From Eubacterium sp. (GTDB lineage Bacteria; Bacillota; Clostridia; Lachnospirales; CAG-274), in contig JAJBVU010000136.1 of the NCBI GenBank assembly GCA_020859645.1, forward strand, positions 1 through 16,349: a DNA stretch of 16,349 bases, given 5' to 3'. Of this stretch, positions 8,944 through 16,089 are shown in pieces (the first letter of the stretch is position 1; each line of letters starts with the position of its first letter). A program made the translations under genes and the position numbers. The notes under the pieces were generated by a model, which made no database searches, had not been told where the DNA came from, and saw only the letters and a list, made by a program, of their open reading frames with translations.

Positions 8944-10662
8944 ATGAAGAAAGTAACAAGATTTTTTAGCCTCCTCCTCGCAATAGCAATGGTTTTGGCA
9001 ATGAACTTTGGTACGCTTTCCGTAATGGCAGGCAATGGCGGCAGCTATAAGATTACTATTAACGGAAACGTTACAGGACACACATATTCAGCATATCAGA
9101 TTTTTTCCGGTGATTTGTCTAAGGATGCTAATTCCGGAGCCCTTGTACTCTCAAATATTAAATGGGGAAGCGGCATTAGTGATACCGATGAATTCCTTAA
9201 AGCTTTGAAGGCTTCAACAGTAACTACATCTGTTCCAGATCCCGATAGTCAAAGTGGTGGTTATCTGACAGTAGGCGCATTATTTGCTTCCTGCACAAGT
9301 GCGCAGGATGTAGCCGATGTATTGGCTAAATACAACACCGACACTGCTTTAGCAAAGGAATTTGCCGATATAGCAGGCAAAAACCTCAGCTCTACAGCAG
9401 CAGGTTCAAGTACTGAAACTGACAGCACAACCTACACAATTACAGACTTGACAGCAGGTTATTACCTTGTAAAGGATACAGGTTCTGTCGGCGATAATGA
9501 CGCTTACACAGACTTCATTCTTGAGGTTGTAGGCGATGCTACAGCTGATATTAAGTCGGCTACTCCCGAAGTTGAAAAGAAAGTAGCGGATATCAACGAT
9601 TCAACAGATTCTTCAAAAGGCGATTGGCAGGATTCAGCTGACTATGACATCGGCGATGACGTACCTTTCCAGCTTACAGCTACAGTTGCTTCAAACTACT
9701 CAGATTACTCTGATTATGTTTTGACATTCCACGATGTACAGAGCGAAGGTCTTACATTTAATAATGATGTAAAAGTTACTGTAGACGGAAATGAGATAGA
9801 TTCAAGCAACTATGTAGTAACATATAACGATAGTGAAGCTCAGCAAGACGGATGTACATTTGAGATTAAGGTAACACTTAAGGATTCAACCGCAGGAACT
9901 GACTTAGTTGGTACAGGTGCAGGTAAGGTTGTTGTAACCTACACATCAGAACTTAATGAATACGCTAAACTCGGCTCTGCAGGCAACCCCAACACAGTTC
10001 AGCTTGAATACTCAAACAATCCTAATGATTCTACAGACACAGGTAAAACTACTAAGGATACAGTAACAGTATTCACATTTGAGCTTTTGCTTAATAAGAC
10101 AGATTCTACCGGTGCAGCACTTAAGGGCGCAGGCTTCACACTTTATAAGCTTAATACTTCAGGTGACTATGTTGCAGTAGGCTCTGAGAAGACAGGCGTT
10201 ACATCATTTGCATTTACAGGTCTTGACGATGGTCTGTATAAGATCGAAGAGACAACCACACCTGCCGGCTATAACACAATTGATCCTATTTACTTTACAG
10301 TTACAGCTGCACATGAAACAACCAGTGATGATCCTCAGTTAGTGGATTCTAACAATACATCTGCTGATCCGCTTGTTGTTACAGTAACGGATAAAGACGG
10401 TAATACATTATCAGACCCGACTACTACATTTACTGTTACCGAAGACAGTACCGGTGCAGAGATTACAACTGACAACGACGGTGTATCTACAGTAACACAA
10501 GGTACAAGCGCAAACATTACAGCTGACGTAGTAAATAAGTCCGGTGCTGAACTTCCTGAGACCGGTGGTATGGGTACAAAAATATTTTATACTTTGGGCG
10601 GAGTCCTTGTTATAGGGGCAGGCGTTCTTCTGATCGTTAAGAGAAGAATGAGAAACGCTTGA
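8944..10662 (+). CDS. LPETG backbone-type pilin (pilin 1)
   Basis: A 572-residue isopeptide fimbrial pilin. The signal peptide is cleaved about after Ala29 (VMA). An N-terminal pilin domain runs from about 33 to 200. The D2 domain begins at PEVEKKV (208-214) and shows the DIGDDVPFQLTA pattern of the fimbrial isopeptide D2 family. A D3 SpaA/CnaB domain (about 377-455) has Lys385 and E-box LYKIEETTTPAGYN (431-444). A spacer leads to LPETG (537-541), a hydrophobic helix and a KRRMR tail. The classical YPK pilin motif is absent; Lys204 in ADIKS, just before D2, occupies the equivalent place and is the best candidate for the inter-subunit link. The gene has its own control region upstream and a terminator downstream. 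It is paralogous to pilin 2, with an almost identical sorting tail. Role: fibre subunit polymerised by the class C sortase. The ATG has a good RBS (AAAGGATGG). Confidence 0.9.
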   Translation: MKKVTRFFSLLLAIAMVLAMNFGTLSVMAGNGGSYKITINGNVTGHTYSAYQIFSGDLSKDANSGALVLSNIKWGSGISDTDEFLKALKASTVTTSVPDPDSQSGGYLTVGALFASCTSAQDVADVLAKYNTDTALAKEFADIAGKNLSSTAAGSSTETDSTTYTITDLTAGYYLVKDTGSVGDNDAYTDFILEVVGDATADIKSATPEVEKKVADINDSTDSSKGDWQDSADYDIGDDVPFQLTATVASNYSDYSDYVLTFHDVQSEGLTFNNDVKVTVDGNEIDSSNYVVTYNDSEAQQDGCTFEIKVTLKDSTAGTDLVGTGAGKVVVTYTSELNEYAKLGSAGNPNTVQLEYSNNPNDSTDTGKTTKDTVTVFTFELLLNKTDSTGAALKGAGFTLYKLNTSGDYVAVGSEKTGVTSFAFTGLDDGLYKIEETTTPAGYNTIDPIYFTVTAAHETTSDDPQLVDSNNTSADPLVVTVTDKDGNTLSDPTTTFTVTEDSTGAEITTDNDGVSTVTQGTSANITADVVNKSGAELPETGGMGTKIFYTLGGVLVIGAGVLLIVKRRMRNA

Positions 10663-10697
10663 TTTCCCTGTTGAATAGGGTTACGTTTTGAGAATAG

Positions 10698-10726
10698 GCT
10701 CCCCGCCTTTCGGGGCGGGGGCTTTT
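10698..10726 (+). terminator. intrinsic terminator after pilin 1
   Basis: A GC-rich hairpin has left arm GCTCCCCGCC and right arm GGCGGGGGC (one bulged T) followed by TTTT, 35 bp after the pilin 1 stop. A second perfect hairpin, CCGCCGT/ACGGCGG, follows at 10733-10752 without a clear U-run. This indicates that pilin 1 is largely a monocistronic transcript. Confidence 0.8.
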
Positions 10727-10793
10727 GAAGAACCGCCGTTATCTGACGGCGGCTGTCCAAAGGTAAAAAATATTTTTGATAACTCCATATTAT

Positions 10794-10958
10794 GTAACAG
10801 TTCAGCCGTGTCTTTTATTTTTAGATTTATGCATATTTATATGCATAAAATCTTAAAATTAGACACGAGCGGAGCGCCAAATAATGAGCTAAACACAGCA
10901 GCATTGCTGCGAAGGATGCGAAGCAGACGTTTAGCGAATTATTTGGCTGAACTGTTAC
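10794..10958. repeat. folded inverted-repeat element between the pilins (MITE-like or structured RNA)
   Basis: Terminal inverted repeats GTAACAGTTCAGCC (10794-10807) and GGCTGAACTGTTAC (10945-10958) match perfectly over 14 nt. Inside is a long imperfect A/T-rich hairpin bounded by GTGTCT (10808-10813) and AGACAC (10861-10866), centred on ATGCATAT/ATATGCAT. A second hairpin has arms 10876-10894 and 10929-10947 pairing at 17 of 19 positions and capped by GCAGC-ATT-GCTGC. The whole folds as a three-way junction. It is unlike the palindromic repeats at 8621 and 13091. The open frame crossing it is not a credible gene. Mobile repeat is the likelier reading; a structured RNA is possible. Confidence 0.7.
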
Positions 10959-11058
10959 CATATTATTCCTCTTTAAGCTGTCCTGTGGTATGTATAAGTC
11001 ATTAAGCCTTTCTGTAAGTGTCAGCCAAAGTCCCTTAGGGGCAAAGCCAAAACCAAAC

Positions 11059-11091
11059 TTGACACGTATTAAAATTTTATAGTGGGGGGGG
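11059..11091 (+). promoter_or_regulatory. putative pilin 2 promoter with G8 tract
   Basis: A consensus TTGACA (11059-11064) and TATAGT (11078-11083) flank an unusually short 13-bp spacer. Eight G (11084-11091) follow the -10 directly, so initiation from that -10 would occur inside the tract. This mirrors the arrangement at pilin 1. The non-ideal spacing makes the exact promoter uncertain; the G tract is certain. Confidence 0.5.
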
Positions 11092-11193
11092 TAATCGGTA
11101 AGTTAAAGCCAACCGCTTAACGGCTCTGTTAAGGAAGTCGCTTAACGCCTATCGTCCTCCACGAAAAAATCCACAAAGAAAGGACAGAATAAT
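11092..11193 (+). promoter_or_regulatory. pilin 2 leader with alternative hairpins and CCTCCAC element
   Basis: The leader contains GCTTAAC (11115-11121), its complement-type GTTAAG (11128-11133) and GCTTAAC again (11140-11146). The middle element can therefore pair with either neighbour. CCTCCAC (11156-11162) can pair with GTGGGGG at 11082-11088. The RBS AAAGGA (11179-11184) sits 9 nt before the ATG. CCTCCAC and AAGAAAGGA are shared with the pilin 1 leader, consistent with duplication of the whole promoter-leader-pilin cassette. Confidence 0.4.
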
Positions 11194-13008
11194 ATGAAAA
11201 AAATATCTAAAATATTAAGCCTCCTCCTCGCAGCGATTATGGTTCTGACAATGAACCTCTCAATAACTGCTTTTGCAGAAGCCGATAAAGGCGATACAGC
11301 TACAATTTCAATTACAGAAACAACTGACAACCACGTTTATAAAATTTATCAGATTTTTGACGGCGGCGTTGACGCTGACGGCAATTTGACTAATATTTCA
11401 TTCGGCTCCGGTGTTGATACAACTAATTTGGATCCGAGCGATACTACTGCAGCAGCCGTAGCCAGTGCTCTTGCAAAAGCTTCAGCTGAAGCAAATGCTA
11501 CATTAGGCACAACAACAAGTACATCAGTAGACAGCAATTATGACGGTGAAGAAATTGTTGCTTGGCTTAAATCTGAGTACGGTATTGATTTAGCATCTAT
11601 GCCTACAGCAACTTTGGACAAGGACAGCAGTGGCTTTACAACTAATGCAACTGATCCTGTTACCTATACATATAAATCAGGTGATTTAAATGTAGGTTAC
11701 TATGTAATCATTGACTCTGTAACAGATGCTACTGGCACAAAAGACACAACAATTTCAAGCTATTTTGTAAGGTTGTTAGGAGAAGATTTGTCTTTAACAC
11801 TTAAAAAGAGTGTACCCGAAGTAACAAAGGAAATTTTGGATTACAATGATTCTACAGGTGATGTATCAGATTGGGATACTTCAGCTGACTATGATATCGG
11901 TGATCTTGTAGATTTCCAAATCACGGCTACACTTCCTGAAAACTATAGCGATTATAATGCTTATTATATGCTCTTCACCGATACATTAAGCACGGGTCTT
12001 GCATATGACAGCACAACAGCAGATTTAGTAGTTAAGGTAGTTGACAGCACAGGCGCTACAGTTACAACACTTAGCGGCTCAGATCCGGATCCTGAATATA
12101 CTGTAAACGCAACAGTGAATGGTGACGGTACTACTACTCTTACAGTAAAAATCACTGATTTGAAAAAAGTAGCTAATGCAGAACAAATTGGTTATACCTG
12201 CAAGGTAGTTGTAACCTACAAGGCTAAATTAGATACTGACGCAGTAATCGGTGGTTCAGGTAATCCTAACACAGTTTATCTTACATATACAAACAATCCC
12301 AATACAACAGGTGACGGCTCAACAGAGACAACCGATACACCTCCAAGCACAGTAGTAGCCTTCACATATGAGTTTAATGTAACTAAGACAGATGATAACG
12401 GGAATGCTCTTAAGGGTGCGGATTTCACACTGTTTAAGAAAGTATCTACAGCCCCCACTTTGACAAGTGCAGCCTATGACACAGAATTTAACGGAACTTA
12501 TGCTGATGACAGCGCACCTTCCGGAGCAAACTATTACTATGTAAAGGTCACTGAATCTAACGAAACAGTATATTATTATGTAGACGCAACTAATGCAGGA
12601 AGTGAAATATATTACAAGATAGTCAGTACAATTGCAACAGACAATGCAACAGGTACAGAAGGAAACATATACGAATTCGAAGGTATTGATGACGGTACAT
12701 ATGTACTTGTCGAGACAAAGGTTCCCGACGGTTATAATCAAGCTTCTGACTTAGTTTTCACAGTTAACGCAACTCACAACGAAACACAAATATTGACTTT
12801 GACTACAAGTAATGTAACTGGCGGTACAATCGCTGTAACAGATCCTGCAACTACCGGTCAGCTTACTACAACCGTAGCCAATAAGAGCGGTGCTGTTATC
12901 CCCGAAACCGGTGGTATGGGCACAAAGATCTTCTATACATTAGGCGGAATCCTTGTTGTTTGCGCAGGTGTTCTCCTTATTGTTAAGAGAAGAATGAGAA
13001 ACGCTTAA
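11194..13008 (+). CDS. IPETG backbone-type pilin (pilin 2), paralogue of pilin 1
   Basis: A 604-residue isopeptide fimbrial pilin. The signal peptide is cleaved about after Ala28 (AFA). An N-terminal pilin domain runs from about 33 to 200. D2 begins at PEVTKEI (208-214), with Lys212 and the DIGDLVDFQITA pattern. A D3 SpaA/CnaB domain (about 390-528) has Lys398 and E-box YVLVETKVPDGYN (503-515). It contains a Tyr-rich insertion (about 417-490) absent from pilin 1. The sorting signal is IPETG (569-573) with the same MGTKIFYTLGG membrane segment and KRRMRNA tail as pilin 1. No YPK motif is present; Lys204/Lys205 in TLKKS align with Lys204 of pilin 1. It has its own promoter region and terminator. 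It may be an alternative or second backbone, or an ancillary shaft pilin. Confidence 0.9.
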   Translation: MKKISKILSLLLAAIMVLTMNLSITAFAEADKGDTATISITETTDNHVYKIYQIFDGGVDADGNLTNISFGSGVDTTNLDPSDTTAAAVASALAKASAEANATLGTTTSTSVDSNYDGEEIVAWLKSEYGIDLASMPTATLDKDSSGFTTNATDPVTYTYKSGDLNVGYYVIIDSVTDATGTKDTTISSYFVRLLGEDLSLTLKKSVPEVTKEILDYNDSTGDVSDWDTSADYDIGDLVDFQITATLPENYSDYNAYYMLFTDTLSTGLAYDSTTADLVVKVVDSTGATVTTLSGSDPDPEYTVNATVNGDGTTTLTVKITDLKKVANAEQIGYTCKVVVTYKAKLDTDAVIGGSGNPNTVYLTYTNNPNTTGDGSTETTDTPPSTVVAFTYEFNVTKTDDNGNALKGADFTLFKKVSTAPTLTSAAYDTEFNGTYADDSAPSGANYYYVKVTESNETVYYYVDATNAGSEIYYKIVSTIATDNATGTEGNIYEFEGIDDGTYVLVETKVPDGYNQASDLVFTVNATHNETQILTLTTSNVTGGTIAVTDPATTGQLTTTVANKSGAVIPETGGMGTKIFYTLGGILVVCAGVLLIVKRRMRNA

Positions 13009-13042
13009 TTTTAAGTTTAAGCTTTAAAAAACTAAATAATTA

Positions 13043-13074
13043 CTCTCTGCCGCCAACCCCGGCAGAGAGCTTTT
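13043..13074 (+). terminator. intrinsic terminator after pilin 2
   Basis: A perfect 10-bp stem, CTCTCTGCCG (13043-13052) and CGGCAGAGAG (13060-13069), has a short loop and is followed by CTTTT, 35 bp after the pilin 2 stop. It separates the pilins transcriptionally from the sortase operon. No clear promoter for that operon is visible between here and 13317. Confidence 0.85.
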
Positions 13075-13090
13075 GCAAAATTTTCGTTAG

Positions 13091-13267
13091 CACCTCTCCG
13101 TCGCACTTCGTGCGCCACCTCCCCTCGAGGGGAGGCTTGTCGAGGACTTTCACTTTTTGCCGGTCAAGGAAAGGCTGTGACAAATTTTCCTTGAAAGGTA
13201 AAGACTTTTGCCTACGAAAAAGGCTCCCCTTGAGGGGAGCTGTCGGGCAAAGCCCGACTGAGAGGTG
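13091..13267. repeat. palindromic MITE-like intergenic repeat, copy 2
   Basis: The 177-bp element has the same ends as the copy at 8621: CACCTCTCCGTC, then the CCTCCCCTCGAGGGGAGG palindrome; and GGCTCCCCTTGAGGGGAGC, then TGAGAGGTG. The interior differs and holds its own hairpin, CAAGGAAA/TTTCCTTG. The terminal stems differ in sequence but stay paired: GTCGGGC-AAA-GCCCGAC here versus GTCAGC-GAA-GCTGAC in copy 1, and GCAC-TTC-GTGC in the left arm. It ends 49 bp before the sortase start. Confidence 0.75.
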
Positions 13268-13316
13268 ATATATTACTCAACGAGAACTTTGCAAAAGAAA
13301 TATCGGGAGCATATAT

Positions 13317-14198
13317 ATGAAATTTGACAAAGTAACTCTGATTTTATTCATAATTTTAATGGGCGGAATGTGTCTGCTTCTGTATCCCACAGCCAGTGAC
13401 TATTGGAACTCCTTCCATCAGTCCAGAGCCATAGCGTCCTACGTAGAAGCGGTTGAAAACCTGAGCGAAGTGGACTATGAAAAGATTATTCAGGCTGCGC
13501 AGGAGTATAACGCAAGGCTTTACAACAACACCGGCAGATGGAGTATGACGGACGAGGAGCTTGAGGAGTATCTCAGCCTTCTTGACGTGTCCGGCTCCGG
13601 AATTATGGGCTATATCGACATAGACAAAATCAACGTTGAGCTGCCTATTTACCACACTGTGGAGGACTCTGTTCTTCAGGTGGCGGTGGGGCATTTGCCA
13701 GGGTCGTCACTGCCTATAGGGGGCGCAAACACCCACGCCGTTCTTTCCGGTCACAGGGGGCTGCCTTCCGCAAGGCTTTTTACGGATTTGGACAAAATTA
13801 TAGAGGGCGACATATTCGTTATTACATTTCTTGACGAAAAAATTACCTACGAGGTTGACCAAATTAACATTGTGGAGCCTACGGACACTTCAAAGCTGTC
13901 TTTTACCCCCGGGGCTGATTTGGTGACCCTTATAACCTGTACGCCCTACGGCGTAAATTCTCACAGACTTATGATCAGGGGGCACAGAATCGAAAATCTT
14001 GACGAGGAAATTATTTTGAACGTGTCTGCGGACGCAAATAAGATTGACCCTGTTGTTGTGGCGCCTATGGTGGCGGTTCCCATACTGCTGCTTTTGTTTG
14101 TGGTTATGATGGTGAAAACAAGCAAAAAGGGCGAAAAAAAGGAAAACAAGAAAGAGAAAAATGAAAAAAATGAAAAGGAAGATAAAGACAACCAGTAA
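13317..14198 (+). CDS. class C (pilin-polymerising) sortase
   Basis: A 293-residue membrane transpeptidase that cleaves LPxTG-type signals and links the acyl-enzyme pilin to a lysine of the next pilin. It has an N-terminal membrane segment (about 6-24) and an alpha-helical pre-lid region (35-90). The catalytic domain starts at GIMGYIDIDKINVELPIYH (95-113). Catalytic His146 lies in LSGHRG, Cys208 in TLITCTPYG and Arg217 in NSHRLMIRG. A second membrane segment (about 244-267) and a charged Lys/Glu-rich tail follow, all typical of class C. The usual DP(W/F/Y) lid triad is not visible; the region reads LYNNTGRWSMTDEE (68-81). The RBS CGGGAG lies 7 nt before the ATG. It is the first gene of a three-gene operon with the basal pilin and second sortase. 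Confidence 0.93.
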   Translation: MKFDKVTLILFIILMGGMCLLLYPTASDYWNSFHQSRAIASYVEAVENLSEVDYEKIIQAAQEYNARLYNNTGRWSMTDEELEEYLSLLDVSGSGIMGYIDIDKINVELPIYHTVEDSVLQVAVGHLPGSSLPIGGANTHAVLSGHRGLPSARLFTDLDKIIEGDIFVITFLDEKITYEVDQINIVEPTDTSKLSFTPGADLVTLITCTPYGVNSHRLMIRGHRIENLDEEIILNVSADANKIDPVVVAPMVAVPILLLLFVVMMVKTSKKGEKKENKKEKNEKNEKEDKDNQ

Positions 14199-14217
14199 AT
14201 TTTTAGGCGGTGTTTCT

Positions 14218-15408
14218 ATGAAAAAAAACTTTGTTTTAGGCTTAATATGTGCGGTTTTCGGGGCTTTGGCGCTTTCCGTAACGGCGTTTGCCGATGACGG
14301 CTCAATTGAGCTGGACTGCGATGTGGAGGGTATTACCTATAAGCTTTACGGCGTAGACGATTATTATGAGGTGGACGGCGAGGTATACGATAATGTGTAC
14401 TATGCTTATAAAATCGACCCTAACGGATCTTCAGCCGATTATACTGCGTCAGCTTATATCCTCAGAGACGATGTTTCGGCTTCATATACGGCAGTGACCG
14501 ACAGCGACGGCGAGGTCGTGTTTTCGGGTCTTGACGGCGGTGATTATCTGCTTGTTGCGGAGGTTTACAGCGACGGCGAATATGTCTATGTGGCAACGCC
14601 TGTGGTGGTTTCTGTTTACAGCAGTACTGTTACAAGTGTCAGCGGTAAAATTTCCGTTGCGACTGTCAGCGAGGCGGAGGACGTGGAGTCGGTTTCGGCG
14701 CTGAAGGTTTGGAGCGGTGACTATGACGATGAAACATTGGCGCAGGGGATAACGGTTCAGCTTTTGCGAGACGGCGAGGTTTATGATGAGCGTGAACTGA
14801 ACAGCAGCAACAATTGGCGCTGTACATGGACGAACCTTGTGGCTACGTATAATTGGCTCGTGGTGGAAAAAGAGGTTCCGGACGGGTATATGTTGAATAT
14901 TGAACATGACGGCACTGTTTTTATAATTACAAACAGCACTCTTAAGGGCGACCCGGAAGGGGGAACGGAAGGCACAACTGAGGGCGAAAACGAGACTACA
15001 ACAGAATCCTTTGGCGGCGAGAAGGAAACAACCACAGAAGCGGATGTTGAAGTCACAACTACTACAAAAAGCGGCAGATCCGGCGGGGGCAGGTCTAAGA
15101 CGGTAAACCCCGAAACGGAGACGGAGACAGCCCCTTCGGCGGAAAAGAGCGAAAGCCCAACTTCGGGCGGCTCACCTGACAGCCCGGCTGATGACAGTGA
15201 GCCGGAAACAACTCCGGAAGAAAGTAATCCCGATGAGCCGGATACGGAAATTACATCGGCAGGAAACAGCGAACCTCACGAAAGCGAACCCTCTGAAAGC
15301 GGTGAGAGCCTGCCCCAGACAGGTCAGCTTTGGTTCCCGGTTCCTATACTTTCATGCGGCGGAGCACTGTTTTTGATTATCGGAATAGGCAGAAGGAGAA
15401 TGAGCTGA
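14218..15408 (+). CDS. LPQTG minor/basal-type pilin with long Ser/Thr/Glu/Pro stalk
   Basis: A 396-residue precursor. I chose the ATG at 14218 over the upstream ATG at 14161. It has an RBS (AGGCGGTG, 5-nt gap), starts a textbook signal peptide (MKKNFVLGL..., cut after AFA) and lies 19 bp after the sortase stop; the earlier start overlaps the sortase. A first small CnaB-like domain (about 26-145) contains GEVVFSGLDGGDYLLVAE. A second CnaB domain (about 163-245) has Lys in SALKVW and E-box LVVEKEVPDGY. A low-complexity Thr/Glu/Ser/Pro/Gly stalk of about 110 residues leads to LPQTG, a hydrophobic segment and GRRRMS. Small CnaB proteins with Pro-rich tails encoded beside the pilin sortase commonly anchor the fibre base, so basal pilin is the preferred role; an ancillary adhesin is possible. 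The stop overlaps the next start (TGATG). Confidence 0.85.
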   Translation: MKKNFVLGLICAVFGALALSVTAFADDGSIELDCDVEGITYKLYGVDDYYEVDGEVYDNVYYAYKIDPNGSSADYTASAYILRDDVSASYTAVTDSDGEVVFSGLDGGDYLLVAEVYSDGEYVYVATPVVVSVYSSTVTSVSGKISVATVSEAEDVESVSALKVWSGDYDDETLAQGITVQLLRDGEVYDERELNSSNNWRCTWTNLVATYNWLVVEKEVPDGYMLNIEHDGTVFIITNSTLKGDPEGGTEGTTEGENETTTESFGGEKETTTEADVEVTTTTKSGRSGGGRSKTVNPETETETAPSAEKSESPTSGGSPDSPADDSEPETTPEESNPDEPDTEITSAGNSEPHESEPSESGESLPQTGQLWFPVPILSCGGALFLIIGIGRRRMS

Positions 15409-16037
15409 TGAAGAAAAAGGGCAGTGTGTTTATTGCCGTTGGGCTTTTGATGATTTTGGGGGCGTTTTTGCTGACGGGGTATAACGTTCTTGACAGCTTG
15501 AGGGCTGAAAGAGCGGCGGCGGCTGAAGCGGAGGCGCTGAGAGCAAAGCTTGAAGAGGCGGCGGCTAATGCCCTTGATAATTTTACTATAGATGAGAAGC
15601 CCATTTATGTGCGCTATCCCGATATGCAGATGCCGGAGATTGAGATTGACGGGGTAAAGTATGTGGGGATGCTGAGGGTGCCAGGGCTGGGGCTGGAGCT
15701 GCCTGTTAAGGGTGAGTTCAGTATGGCAGGGCTCAGGACTGCGCCCTGCAGATATACAGGGTCGGTTTATAAGGACGATATGATAATTTGCGGTCATAAC
15801 TACAACTCGCATTTCGGCGGCTTGAAAAACCTTAAGGTGGGGGACGGCGCAGAGTTTACCGACGGGGACGGAAATGTTTTTAGTTATGTGGTTTCCGAGA
15901 TTGTTCAGCTTGACGGGTCGGATGTGTCGGGAATGACTGAAAAACAGGAGGATGACAGTTGGGATTTGACGCTTTTTACATGTACGCTCAGCGGAAGCCA
16001 AAGAGTCACTGTCAGACTTTTGAGAATTGAACAGTGA
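15408..16037 (+). CDS. second sortase, divergent class
   Basis: A 209-residue sortase translationally coupled to the LPQTG protein (start overlaps its stop by 1 nt; RBS AAGGAG 9 nt upstream). An N-terminal membrane segment (about 7-24) is followed by an Ala/Glu/Arg-rich helix (30-56), then the sortase barrel. The catalytic residues are His130 in IICGHNYNSHFGGL, Cys192 in TLFTCT and Arg199 in SQRVTVR. It lacks the C-terminal membrane segment and TCTPYG signature of class C. It also does not show an obvious class A or B signature; the short C-terminus and GHN motif set it apart. Extra cysteines (Cys114, Cys128) lie near the active site. Likely job: attaching the LPQTG basal subunit, and thereby the pilus, to the wall, or processing one particular sorting signal of this locus. 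An earlier in-frame start (15330) would lie inside the previous gene and is rejected. Confidence 0.88.
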   Translation: MKKKGSVFIAVGLLMILGAFLLTGYNVLDSLRAERAAAAEAEALRAKLEEAAANALDNFTIDEKPIYVRYPDMQMPEIEIDGVKYVGMLRVPGLGLELPVKGEFSMAGLRTAPCRYTGSVYKDDMIICGHNYNSHFGGLKNLKVGDGAEFTDGDGNVFSYVVSEIVQLDGSDVSGMTEKQEDDSWDLTLFTCTLSGSQRVTVRLLRIEQ

Positions 16038-16054
16038 AAATGCGTGCAGCGCTA

Positions 16055-16083
16055 TTGACTTTTTTGAAAATGTGTGATATTAT
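16055..16083 (+). promoter_or_regulatory. strong promoter downstream of the sortase operon
   Basis: TTGACT (16055-16060), a 17-bp spacer and TATTAT (16078-16083) preceded by an extended -10 TGA. No plus-strand ORF follows. The promoter precedes an intrinsic terminator by about 100 bp, indicating a short non-coding transcript. Confidence 0.6.
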
Positions 16084-16089
16084 AAAATC

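Noticed and set aside
10688..11005. Plus-strand 105-codon open frame after pilin 1
   Set aside because: It runs through the terminator and the folded inverted-repeat element, has no RBS, and its product looks like translated repeat DNA.
14161..14217. Upstream in-frame ATG for the LPQTG pilin
   Set aside because: It would overlap the sortase and put 19 charged residues before a perfect signal peptide; the ATG at 14218 has its own RBS.
15324..16001. Long minus-strand frame (225 codons) opposite the second sortase
   Set aside because: It is a codon-bias shadow of the plus-strand sortase, which has clear catalytic motifs; the minus product has no family features and no RBS.
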